A stretch of 64,000 nucleotides of DNA. Source: Dimargaris cristalligena (taxonomy: Eukaryota; Kickxellomycota; Dimargaritomycetes; Dimargaritales; Dimargaritaceae). How positions within the stretch are numbered: position 1 is the stretch's first letter; every line of letters begins with the position of its first letter. The stretch lies in contig JANBQC010000004.1 in the NCBI GenBank assembly GCA_027576995.1, positions 1-64,000 on the forward strand, in the 5' to 3' direction. The notes beneath the pieces are model-generated. The model worked only from the letters and a program-made list of their open reading frames with translations, made no database searches and was not told where the DNA came from. Of the stretch, positions 9,924 through 20,509 are shown one piece after another. The position numbers and the translations under genes are program-made.

Positions 9924-12900
9924 ATGGAAGTAAGTACTCATATATGCCCCTGAGGGCTCCTCCCCTTCGATCCCGCCCCTACCCTTACTCCGAACTCCGC
10001 CAACGCCGGCACCCCGTTACTGACCTGGCCTCAACCTATATACACCATACTACCCCCCTGCCCCATTTTCAGGTGATCCTGGACTTTTCGCGGGAGTTTG
10101 ACGTCAATCTCCTGGATCAGGTCGTCAATGCCTTTTTCACCACCGGCCCTGACGTAAGTCCCCCCTCTATTTCGGTCTAGCGGCCCCTTTTAACCCCCCC
10201 ATTCTGACCCCTACGGGGCCGGGGCTATTGTGTATTTATGCTCCGGACAATAGCACCGGGCCCAGCAGTCTTTCCCCCTCCCCTCCTCCCGCAGCCCTCT
10301 GACCCTGCCCTCTACTGGTCCCCAAGGGTCTCTTTTAGAAACCGTCTTATACACCCTATATTACACCCCTCTCCGGGCGGCTGACCCCTACTGCTCTCTC
10401 ACGGCTAACCATCTGACCCTGCTCTCCCTATATCCACCCGTTTCACACGCACCCCCCTCCCCTGTATCCCATCAGAGCCAACGGGCCCAACAAATCCTGA
10501 GTCAATTTCAGGAACATCCCGACTCTTGGACTCGTGTCGACACGATATTGACCAACTCCAGCTCGTTGCAGGCCAAGGTAATTAACTTCCCCTCCCCACC
10601 TTTTTTCTACGCCTATAGCTAGATCCGATTCATCTCGTTATATCATTCCGCCATGGTTGTAACCCGACTAGTCCACCCGGCCTAACTATGCTTTTCTTAT
10701 GTCTCTTACGATCACTAACCTTTTCCCCTGTTCCGTCTCTCCCCTCCCGCTATATCCGCCCAGTTCATTGCCCTGCAAATTCTGGAAAAGCTGATCCAGA
10801 CCCGGTGGAAGGTCCTGCCCGTTGACCAGCGCCAGGGCATTCGTAATTTCATTGTAGGGACTATCGTGAGCGTCTCGTCCGACCCTCAGTCCCTCCACAA
10901 ACAACGCGCCTTCATTAACAAGCTTAACTTGACCCTGGTCCAGATCCTCAAGAAGGAATGGCCCCATAACTGGCCCACCTTTATCACCGAAATGGTCACC
11001 TCCAGCCGGTCTAACGTGTCCATCTGCGAAAACAACATGGCCATCCTGAAGCTGTTCAGCGAAGAAATCTTCGAGTACGGTGCCGAGCAAATGACCTTCG
11101 CCCGTACCCATGATATGAAGGGCCACATGTGGCAGGAAATTTCAGAGATCTTCAACCTCATGAAGGAAGTCCTGCAGATGGCTAGCCAGCCCTCTCTGAT
11201 TGCCGCCACCCTCAACGCCTTCCTGCGCTACCTCTACTGGTTGCCGTACGGCTACACCTTCGAGACCAACATCATCGATATCATCTGCAACCGCTTCCTG
11301 GATACCAAAGAGTTCCGTAACCTGGCCCTTAAGTGCCTGACCGAAATTGGCAGCACCAACATCACCCTCCCTGAACACCTTGACAAAAGCGCCCAGATGT
11401 TCGAAATGGCCATGCGCTCTATCTACCCCGCCATTTCCTCCGCCCCCGATTTAAATCAAATCTACGAAGAGGGCTCGGACGAGGAACAGGAGTTTATCCT
11501 TAACGTCGTGCTCTTCCTCACCTCCTCCCTGACCTCCCGGCTCAACTACTACGAAAAGAAGGTCAGCCGGGAAACCGTGGTGCGTGCCCACCAGTGTCTG
11601 CTTCACCTGTCCCGCGTCGAAGAGCGCGAAGTCTTTAAGGTCTGCCTCGAGTACTGGATCTTCCTGGTCAAGCAGCTCTACGACGAGAGCAACATGACCC
11701 CCTTGGGCGGCGTGCCCTTACTCAATATGACCTCCATGTCCGACCAAAATGGCGCCAGCGCCCGTAAGAAGATGTACGCTGAGGTGCTGTCCCCACTGCG
11801 TGCTGTCATGATCGAGCATATGGTCCGCCCCGAGGAGGTGCTCATTGTGGAGAATGACGAGGGTGAGATTGTCCGCGAGTTTGTCAAGGAAACCGACACC
11901 ATTACCCTGTACAAGAGCATGCGCGAGTGCCTGGTCTATCTGACCCATCTGGACGTGCTGGACACGGAGGCAATCATGAACGAGAAACTGGCCCGCCAAA
12001 TGGACGGTTCGGAGTGGTCGTGGAATAACCTCAACAAACTCTGTTGGGCCATCGGTTCCATCAGTGGTGCCATGAGCGAGGACATGGAGAAGCGCTTCCT
12101 GGTCATCGTTATCAAGGACCTGCTGGGTCTGTGCGAGATGAAGCGCGGCAAGGATAACAAGGCCGTGGTGGCGTCTAACATCATGTACGTGGTGGGTCAG
12201 TACCCGCGTTTCCTCAAAGCCCACTGGAAGTTCCTCAAGACTGTCGCCAACAAGCTATTCGAGTTCATGCACGAATCCCACGAGGGGGTCCAGGACATGG
12301 CCTGCGATACCTTCATCAAGATTTCCAACAAGTGCAAGCGCCACTTTGTGGCCCAGCAGCCCGGCGAGGTCGCCCCCTTCATCGAGGAAATTATCAGCAG
12401 TATGGATACCATCACCTCGGACCTGGCCCCCCAGCAGACCCACACTTTCTATGAAGCAGTAGGCCAGATGATCTCCGCCCAAACCAACGCCAGTGTGCAG
12501 GAGCAGTTGGTGGTGAACTACATGAAACTGCCCAACCAGGCCTGGTTCTCCATTATCGAGGCGGTCAAGAAGGACATCACGGTGCTCAACAACCCCAACA
12601 ATATTAAGGTGCTGGCCAATGTGCTCAAGACCAACGTCGCCGCCTGCCGGGCCGTGGGCCCCGGTTTCCTATCCCAGATTGGGCGCATCTACGTGGATAT
12701 GCTCAGCCTATACAGCAATGTGAGCGCGGCCATCTCCCGCGAGGTGGATGAGAAAGGTATGGTGGCCACCAAGATGCCCCATATCCGGGCCATGCGGACC
12801 ATCAAGAAGGAGACCCTCAAGCTCGTCCACGTAGGTTTGGACGAGCTGGAGGGGCTCCATCTTGATGGTCCGCATGGCCCGGAAATNNNNNNNNNNACGT

Positions 12901-13903
12901 GCACCCCGCCTAGGATATCTACACTGCTGTTAACAATCTTTGCCTCCACCACTCTCTTCCGTTCTAAGTGCAAGAGCCACATTCTGGCCCAGCAGCCCGG
13001 GACGCCGAGGTGCTGACCACCCTGACCGCCATCGTGACCCGACTTGGCTCCATGGTCACTGACAAGGTCCCCGTTATCCTGGAGAATGTGTTTGAGTGCA
13101 CCGTTAACATGATCAACAAGGATTTCGCCGAGTTCCCCGAACATCGCGTGGGCTTTTTCAACCTGCTCCGGGCCATCGATTTACACTGCTTCTCGGCCCT
13201 GCTGAACCTGCCCCCGGCCCAGTTCCAGATGGTGCTCAACAGCATCGTGTGGGCCTTCAAGCACACCATGCGTGATATCGCGGATACGGGTCTCCATATC
13301 TGCGTGGAACTGCTCAACAATGTCGGGTCCACTGAACCCGCCGTACGCAACGCCTTCGGACAGACCTACTTCGTGGGACTGGTCCAGGACGTCTTCTTCG
13401 TGCTTACCGACTCGGACCACAAGAACGGCTTCCGCTCGCAATGCATGATCCTGAGCCGCGTCTTCCACATGGTGGAGTCGGGTCTGATCTCCCAGCCCAT
13501 TTACGATCCCAGTAAGGTCCCACCCCAGCTGGGCCCCAATCCCTCCAACACCGACTTCTTACGGGCCTATATCGTAAACCTGTTGGCCAATGCATTTCCC
13601 CATCTGCACCGGTCCCAGCTGGAGCAATTCGCGGTTGGATTATTCGAATACACCCAGGACTTCGACAAGTTTATCACCCACGTGCGCGACTTCCTAATCC
13701 AAATGAAGGAATTCTCCGGCGACGAAGTAGCCAATGGCACTAAAAATGGCGCCGGCGGTGGTAAGAGCAACATGGTCGACCAACTGTCTCTAATTGATCA
13801 GGAAAAGGAGCTCGAACGCAAACGTCAGGAAGATATGGAGCGGGCCCTTAAGGTGCCCGGTATGGTCAAGCCCCACGACCTGCCGACCATGGATGATGAT
13901 TAA
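9924..13903 (+). CDS. XPO1: Exportin-1 (CRM1), interrupted by an assembly gap
   Basis: CRM1 is the karyopherin that, with RanGTP, carries leucine-rich NES cargo out of the nucleus. Exons: 9924-9929 (Met-Glu only), 10073-10153, 10476-10577 and 10764 to the gap, all phase 0 with GTAAGT/GTAATT donors. The N terminus is VILDFSREFDVNLLDQVVNAFF. CRIME/HEAT regions follow (LTLVQILKKEWPHNWP, SAEQ-like helix). The central NES-groove stretch LGLCEMKRGKDNKAVVASN has Cys at about residue 520, the leptomycin-B target position. The C-terminal part has INKDFAEFPEHRVGFFNLLRAI, AFKHTMRDIADTGL and VLTDSDHKNGF, and ends with an acidic tail. Ten Ns (12887-12896) and bad flanks replace about 37 residues after KKETLKLV and before DAEVL, so the frame is broken in this assembly only. 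It should be one gene of about 1075 residues, not two. Confidence 0.95.
12785..12882. repeat. 44-bp inverted repeat at the gap (likely artefact)
   Basis: Left arm 12785-12828 and right arm 12839-12882 pair over 44 bases with three mismatches around a 10-base loop. The left arm is genuine XPO1 coding sequence (AMRTIKKETLKLV). The right arm is its reverse complement and encodes nothing XPO1-like. It ends four bases before the run of Ns, so it is best read as a folded-back, erroneous contig end. Confidence 0.85.
12887..12896. other. Assembly gap (10 N)
   Basis: Ten Ns inside XPO1. The true missing sequence is about 110 bp of coding DNA, judged from the CRM1 family. The filled bases on both sides (about 12831-12886 and 12897-13002) do not encode the expected protein. 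Confidence 0.98.
12966..13000 (+). repeat. Misplaced copy of XPO1 coding segment
   Basis: These 35 bases repeat 12330-12364 of the same gene (CKRHFVAQQPG region) with three mismatches, but sit just right of the gap where CRM1 proteins have unrelated residues. Genuine coding sequence resumes at about 13000-13003 (DAEVL). It is probably a chimeric read end. Confidence 0.75.
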
Positions 13904-14640
13904 GTCCTTCGCCCACTGGTTAGGCATGCCCGGTTGCGTACGATTTTGAGGCGAGGGAGTATAACCATCTGATATTGCATTATTTTCATCCCATCTACAT
14001 CCTTTGATATTTTTTCTCTTCATTCTTTGGCATTAAACACCTGTTTGGAACAAAGAGGGAGATCAGGTTAATTTTAAAGGATAGCCAACGGGTCTATTTA
14101 GTGGCCTTAAATCAGAGAGCCATCCCCCCATTTGCGGGGGAGACCAACCATCTTCCTACCTACCCTCTCCTCACTACACCACCTAGGCCGCCTGCCAGCC
14201 AAACCGGTGGGTTCAACTTAGCCTACCCGGCAATCTCATACCCTTTCAATAACCACCCGGTGACTTTTAAGCCGTATCCGTTACTAATGAATTGAAACTT
14301 ACATATTCGATTAACATTCCATCAATGTGGCCATGTTTTAATTTTCTTCTCTTTATTCTAATCGTGGTTGGATTTCACATTCCCAAAGCCCGTTTTCACT
14401 TTGACACCATTAACATTCCCCAATTTATCTATACATGCCTCAATCTTTTTTCGATGTTTTTATATATTACTACTAACTCCACACTTACCTTTACAACTCA
14501 AATCCAAATCCAAAAATTCGGTTTAGGAATTAGCAATCCAACTTAGCCAAACTGAGGCAATTCTTCACTTTTCTTTTTTGAATATCCCCAAATCTCGAAC
14601 CGGTTCTCTAATCTGATGATATTGAGGGCAGTCACCTTAT
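13904..14640. other. XPO1 3' flank, nothing recognised
   Basis: AT-rich 3' flank with no supported gene. The plus-strand frames at 14101-14295 and 14292-14546 are low-complexity, with no known motif. Confidence 0.4.
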
Positions 14641-15614
14641 AATAAAACATGCAAATTTGCATTCAGTGGGGATGGTGGTGTGTCTCGAGTTGTGTCATTT
14701 TATAGATTTGAACATTGATAAAGATTGTGCTTATAGTGTCCAATAGAATCAAGTCTTTATAAATAGTTTCCATGAGCAAAATTAAGTACAGCTGTACAGG
14801 ATTTTGCATGAACAGCAAATAGTAAAGCAGGCCAAGGGTATATTTTTCATCATACAGTTGCAATGAATTTCTATCTTATTCAATGTATTGTTGGTGTTAA
14901 GGTGTCAATAGTGGGCCTTTTAGGTCAGGGTGTCCCAAAAATAAAACTTGAACATTTCAAGGTACACTTTGTATGACACAGCAATGATGGACAAGGTTGC
15001 TTGGGTGGTACAGTAAGGGGGGCACTATGAACTTTAATACTTGTATCAGTAATTAGACAAAGTATAAATATATGAAGTTAGTGCTGGGTACTTGCCAATG
15101 TGAGGTTATTTAAAGGGATGGGTAATCTAGAAATTGTTTTAAGTAGAGGATCTTAGTAAAGCATCTGAATATTTCCACAGCATACCTTTGCTCTAACCCA
15201 CAGGCTGTAATTCATTCACATTAAGTTTTAAGTTGGTAATATTCCTATTTAAAATTAATCAGATTAGCTTCATCTAAGGCCAAGTATTCAGTTTCAAAAT
15301 TTACCAAACCTGGCTTAAAGCACCCCACTCCTGAAACTGAAAATCAGGCCATTGATATTAAGTGAATATTTCATTAATAAGTAAGAATATAGTAATTAGT
15401 TACTGCAAAATCACAGTAGTACTAAAAGTATTATTAAGAGATGTTACCTGGGTTAACTACTCTTAGTCTATCAAGAGTCCTGAGGATAGGCTTCTAACAG
15501 TAGACAGGGCTTAGGCTTAGTCAAATGGGCTACTAGTATTAAGTACAAGGCATGGTACTAATTAATAAAGGCTAAATATAATGATATATAAGGGGTATGC
15601 AGTAGGCACACTAG
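14641..15614 (-). mobile_element. CpG-free repeat with possible copia RNase H remnant
   Basis: Between about 14880 and 15620 there is not one CpG dinucleotide, which marks heavily decayed repeat DNA. On the minus strand at about 15360-15270, two neighbouring frames read NGLIFSFRSGVL and, after a frameshift, KPGLVNFETEYLALDEA. The order and spacing resemble the end of a Ty1/copia RNase H (SGYxF..GG.ISW..SK....V..S..EAEYMAL.EA). The match is short, frameshifted and followed by stops, so this is at most a dead fragment. It is on the same strand as the LTR-like copy at 15615-15803, but that LTR lies on its 5' side at a distance too short for an intact element. Confidence 0.4.
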
Positions 15615-15803
15615 CTATAAAGAACTGAAATTAAATCCTTGAAAACTGAACTTTATTTGAAAAAATAGATGATAAGAAGGGAAAGGTAATGATAAACTTG
15701 CTGTTCCAAGAGGTGGCAGCAAGGGGGAGTATTTATACTCAAAAGGGGAAGCCTAAATGAAAAGATAGATGAATAATAGAGAAAGGGAGAGAAGGTCCCA
15801 GAA
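15615..15803 (-). repeat. LTR-like repeat, right copy (inverted relative to left end)
   Basis: Reverse-complement copy of 1-188, with the same TATA box (about 15727-15738), the same TTGCTGCCACCTCTTGGAAC core and the same AATAAA. Similarity continues to the left window edge, so the full repeat is longer. Only a few substitutions and small indels separate the copies. Confidence 0.6.
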
Positions 15804-17250
15804 TATTGGATGACTAAGCAGAGGGAAAGGGAGGGGAGTTCCCAGACAGTAATATTAGTCATCATAAAGGATAGGTAATACTTGGGTAACCAAAAAATTT
15901 AATGTGAAATAATAGAAGGGAAAAAGGGAAAGGGAGAAAGCTATTTTTAACTGTACTTTGGATAGGGGTACAGCCTAGTTAAGGGTATATAGGAAAATAT
16001 CATATATTAATAGAAAAAATATTATATAAATAAAAATAGAGTAAAAATGACTATACTCATCAGGGGTATACTTCTGATAAGTACAAAAAATAGATAAAAA
16101 GTAATAATAGGTGAAAATATAGTAAGTTAACTGTACTTACTAGTCAGTACAAGGGGGAGTAAGTGTATATTGAGTTTATTAGGGTAAACTAAGGGGTAAG
16201 GACAAGCTAAGGCCTCTAACTAGTCCCAATGGGGCCTAGTTTTATATACATAGGGACAACTCTAGAGGAAGGTCCTAAGGGAAGGATACTACTAAGACTA
16301 TAGTATAACTAAGGGAGACTACCACCACTTAGAGGGAGGAGGTTAATCCTTCCCACGGGGCTTCCCATCCAAGTGATGGAGACCTGTGGGACAATGGTGT
16401 AGACCACCTAATCCCCCTGCTGGAGGAGGATGTCCCTACCCCAATATCACAAGAACAACACCTCATCTCAGAGGATTAATACTACCCCACCCCATGTGGC
16501 TGACTATAGTTCTTTATCTTCTAAATAAATTATTATTACCTTTAATAATTTGATCTTATTATTTACTTATAACTGGCCCTATTTGGTACTCACATTATTT
16601 CTTTATAGTTACTCAGCCCTACTTAGCCATCAAAGTTACAATAAGATAGATAATTAGGCTGACCAAATAGCTGCAAGTATCCAAAAGACTCTGAGGGTAA
16701 CTAGAAGAGTCTTCAGATCAGTACTCAAGTGATTAGTGTGAAGGGGTGGAGTCCAAAAGGGGAAGGGTTATATGATATAGGATGACCCCATAGTACCAGG
16801 GGTGACTATGGAAAGGTTAATATAGTACTATACAGCCTAATATAGTCAGGTACTAAGGTGTCTGGATTAAGGTAGATTAGATAGTCTGATATAGCTAATA
16901 GTATTTTGCATGGTAATATTTTTCTGGTAGTACCATTAAAGTCAATGTTACTCTAATTATTGTGATCATTAATATATATTAATAATAATCATACCTATTC
17001 TTCTCATCACCCACATATAGTGTGCTATGTTAAACCTAACTATCATTTTTGGTGGCCAATATTTTATTAGTATTTTAAAGTGGAGATTGAATGCTGATTA
17101 TCAAGCAATAAGGCCAGCAAGTACAGCTGATGAAGGCCATTGAAATCAGGTGAATTATATGCATTCTATAGCCATATACAGTATAAATGTGTGCATTAGT
17201 ACTATTTCTAGCCCACTATTCCCCATTGGCATGCCTTTGGATTTCTCTAA
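15804..17250. repeat. CpG-depleted repeat remnant, partner of 0.2-1.8 kb
   Basis: AT-rich with only two or three CpGs. Blocks at 16171-16224, 16231-16312, 16650-16715 and 16733-16895 match the left-end repeat in direct orientation, with different spacer lengths. The stretch 16320-16500 (GGAGGTTAATCC..., ends near GAGGATTAAT) has no counterpart at the same place in the left copy. There is no intact ORF. Confidence 0.5.
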
Positions 17251-17864
17251 AGGGGCCAAGACCCACTAACACATTCTCGTTATTTTACTGTAAAACCCAA
17301 TACCGTGACTATAGTGTGATACTATCATTCCATGTGTTATATACTGGCGAAGTGCGGCGCAACAGTGTGGGATTTAAAATGTAATATTTAGATGATAGCA
17401 ACAATACCCCAGCTTGATCCGAAAATATCCAACCCTGCCAATGCATATTTTATTATTTCAATTGGTTGAATCTCCACACCTGACAGTGGCTGCAATCCTC
17501 ATAAAATAGGTGACATTAGTGACCATATAATCCCAATTTTAAAGTATTACGGATGGCCAGGCATTTCTCATTTATTGAGACTTCTAGTTATTCGTTAAGT
17601 GCACTATAGTCAACTATACATTTATTCGTTTTAACTGAGGCCCAGACGAGGGTGCGAAAATTGAAAAATTGTAATATATACTATATAAAATTGATATACA
17701 AGAACTTTTGGGACGACTAGCGATAAAACCCAAACCAATGGTGATTAAGCTAGAGCCGCCTTGGACTTGCTCGTGGCACCACTTCATACTCCGCCGCATT
17801 CAATGGGAGGGAGGGTGGTCATCCATAGATTTATTGAATTACCATGGCCCCGCGGAGGGCCAGG
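17251..17864. other. 3' flank of secreted-protein gene
   Basis: AT-rich spacer between the repeat block and the 3' end of the small secreted-protein gene. Nothing else was recognised. Confidence 0.4.
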
Positions 17865-18140
17865 CTAAGCCGTGGCCCCACCACTCTTGGCGGCGATCTT
17901 GGCCTCATACGTGGTGATCTTGTCCTGAGTTTCTTGAACCTTAGTTAAGAGATCCTGCAATTCCAGCTGCGCATTTTTCAACAGAGATTCATCAGATCGG
18001 AAAACATCAAAAATACCCCTGCGTTGAATATTGGCCAGATGATTAGGGGATTCAGCGTTGGTTTCGGGTTGGGCAGAGGTGAGAGTGGCGGCCAGAACGG
18101 CAACAGTAGCCAGAGTAGCGACGGCAACGTTGAAGCGCAT
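17865..18140 (-). CDS. Small secreted protein with Kex2-type pro-region, 91 aa
   Basis: ATG at 18140 gives 91 residues. Residues 1 to about 23 form a classic signal peptide (MRFNVAVATLATVAVLAATL then TSA). A short acidic pro-segment (about 24-42) ends in the dibasic pair of IQRR, immediately before GIFDVFRSDESLL. This layout suggests secretion and Kex2-type cleavage. The mature 49-residue part is rich in Lys/Glu/Gln with heptad-like Leu/Val spacing (AQLELQDLLTKVQETQDKITTYEAKI), so it should be helical or coiled-coil, and it contains no Cys. I do not recognise the family. It could be a cell-surface or secreted effector-like protein, or a structural peptide. The leader may contain an intron (GTAAAT near 18268, TTAACAG near 18211). 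A TATAAATACC box lies about 246 bp upstream. Confidence 0.6.
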   Translation of the reverse strand: MRFNVAVATLATVAVLAATLTSAQPETNAESPNHLANIQRRGIFDVFRSDESLLKNAQLELQDLLTKVQETQDKITTYEAKIAAKSGGATA

Positions 18141-18385
18141 GGTAAAGGAGTCGAGGGGAGGCGGGGGTAAGGGGGAGGGAGTTGATGTAGCGGACACGGG
18201 GTATATACTGTTAAGCGTACAACGACAGCAAGGAAATCGCAAATATTAAATTGACAGAGTGAAGTAATTTACCGACTGATCGAAAGAAACGCGTAGTATA
18301 ACCACAAGCGGAGGCAGTGGGGAAGAGAGAGAGAGAGCGGAGAAGGATGTTGATGATGAGCTACTAAGGAGGGGGAAATAAGTAG

Positions 18386-18395
18386 GGTATTTATA
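18386..18395 (-). promoter_or_regulatory. TATA box (TATAAATACC) of small secreted-protein gene
   Basis: On the minus strand this reads TATAAATACC, 246 bp upstream of the ATG at 18140. It is followed by a C/T-rich stretch suited to transcription start. The identical 10-mer precedes the two other secreted-protein genes in the window. Confidence 0.5.
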
Positions 18396-18479
18396 CTGAG
18401 CTATAGAGGCAGAGGTTGCTGTGGTGATTAGGATTAAATGGCCAAGCGTAAGGGTGTGGAATAGGCCACCCCTCAAGTG

Positions 18480-19130
18480 GCCAGAGGGACTGTCCCGCTA
18501 TTGGTGGTGGAGGCATTCACTAGAGTCAGCTGAACCCGAGCAACATTAAGGGGCCTCTGCTTTATGCAATGTTCTCTGACAAAGAACAAAAATTGTATAT
18601 TCAGTGTGGGATAAAGACAATTGGCCAACCTAGGATTTTACTGGACATCCATTCCTCAAGATTTGAACATCTCCCCTTTTCCGTTGGGATGGAAGACCAG
18701 GGCCCCGGACCTGGGTAGGGAACTAGGAATAGCAAGGAAGGTAAAGATTAGGGTTAGGGGCTTGGTCAGCCCACTTTATTAATTGGAGGAGGGAAGAGGG
18801 AAACTAGCTGAAGGTGCAGGACTAGTATCTCAGTATAGATGCCGGGTAGCTAAGTTTGTAGCTTATGGTTATTGTGTTACCAACAATTTGAGGGGCTCCA
18901 CTGGCATGCCTTTGGGAGAGTTGGCAGGAGGGGTAACCTCCAGTTTCTTTCCACTAGATGACTCACCATACTTTGTCATGTAATGCAGAGTATTGGACTT
19001 TGCTGGGTTTGAGGGGGTTGAGACCGAGGTGGCCTTGGGGAAATCACCACTGAGTTCCTGGTTGTCCATTGTGTCATATGTCATCATCTTGTGTTGTTGG
19101 TTATTAAGAAAAATTTAAAATAAAAAATGT
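18480..19130. repeat. CpG-poor segment, possible repeat remnant
   Basis: Only about four CpGs occur in roughly 600 bp, so the composition matches the two repeat blocks rather than the genes. A minus-strand frame (19087-18869) reads MMTYDTMDNQELSGDFPKAT and continues Ser/Pro/Lys-rich. It may be a fragment of an element protein or a non-coding frame; no domain is recognised. Confidence 0.3.
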
Positions 19131-20200
19131 TATAAGAAAAACGTTATGATCAAACGGTGTAATCAATTTGGTACTTGGGGATACCAAAACTTCAAACTGA
19201 ATGGATGAAAATAATAAAGTAAAATAGAATTGGTGGTAATAATAATTAAAGTAAAACTGTGCAAAGGGTAATTGTTAGTATCGTCTGGTGAAGTTAAAAC
19301 AGATATTTATTCATTTATCTCGAAACTAACTTGTCCCTTCAACTGAGGGGATACTACTAAGATATATATAGGAAAATAACCAAACTAAATAACTATAGCT
19401 AAGAGTAATGCTGCAATAATTGTAGGACATAAAAAAAACCTAAAGATAGGGGAAAAATTAACCTACTGGCTAAACTATAGTCATGAATGGTTAAAAAAGA
19501 AACAAAATATAGAATTTGGAAGGTTGGAAGACACAGCCTTCCCAGACCTCCTTCATATCGGATATCGATAAAACTAATAAATGGAATTCATGCTAAGAAG
19601 TTGTATGGTGTGATTCCCAGAAGGAATCCACCGGAGGCTGGTTATTCCTAAGCCCTGCTCATAAAGGATTGTCAATAGCATAAAAGTAGTAATATGAGGT
19701 GGTCAATCGTCATAGTTTTAAAATCACTATTGATTTTGATGACCTATAACTTTGTCAATAATAGACGGAAAGGTAAATGGAAATATGATTTGGAAAGCTG
19801 AACGAAAAGAGAATCAGCTAGCATAAAGAAATAAAATAACATTAATGACCCCAGACCGTTCCCATGGAAATAACTCGTCAATCATCCGGGGACCTTGAAT
19901 TTATCCAAAGTATGACTACTTTTTGGATTAGCAATGTGTACTGGGGCTTACGCGGCCTCTGGCCAGCTGCCCACGGCAGCACAGTTGTGACTAAAAGCAA
20001 TTCATAGGGCGACCCACGGCCACTAGTTAGTAAGTCCAACATTTATCTAGAATGGCTTATTTTACCTAAGCCAAAAACAAAACTTTAATTTTTACTACTT
20101 GATATGCAGGCACTACGAACCCCAACGATGTTGGCTAATCTGCATATATATTTTTTGGCTGGGAGGCGGAAATAGCCTAAGGTTTAAGGAGCTTTGGTAT
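19131..20200. other. AT-rich spacer, nothing recognised
   Basis: Very AT-rich with no ORF of note. Confidence 0.4.
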
Positions 20201-20206
20201 TTACCC

Positions 20207-20358
20207 TTCGGATAGTATCCTCGGTGCGGGTTGTGGATGCCCAGATCTCTAGTCGAGTCCCCGGTCCAAGCCGCTTTATCTTCGTGAATCGCCAACTTCA
20301 GTGTCCCCCTTTCCCAGTTCGCCCAAAAGGAAAGCGAACGGCGCAGGCGGACAGGCAT
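20207..20358 (-). CDS. Possible first exon of a small unknown gene
   Basis: An ATG at 20358 opens a frame with protein-like composition (SLSFWANWERGTLKLAIHED, then KAAWTGDSTRDLGIHNPHRG) and reaches a possible donor GTAAAT after GYYPKG near 20206. A TATA-like CTATAGACAC motif lies about 70 bp upstream of the ATG. If the intron ends at the ATATGCAG near 20140, a stop follows at once, giving only about 53 residues. I do not recognise the protein, and the exon could equally be a chance frame. Confidence 0.22.
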
Positions 20359-20509
20359 TGGATTGGCCTTATGCTATTATTTCCCCCGTTCGTAGACCCT
20401 GGAAAGGGAGAAAGGGAGTGTCTATAGCCCAGGGCCGTGCCTTTGTAAATCATGCACCGCCCCTCTCCTCGGCAGCAAACCCATATACCCGTTAACTGGT
20501 GGCCCAAGC

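Noticed and set aside
10686..12482. Several minus-strand frames of 75-168 codons opposite XPO1
   Set aside because: They are all complementary to conserved XPO1 codons and none has its own features.
10866..13903. XPO1 as two separate genes (10866-13016 and 12968-13903)
   Set aside because: The break coincides with Ns and chimeric flanks. Both parts align in order to one CRM1 protein, and real exons exist upstream of 10866.
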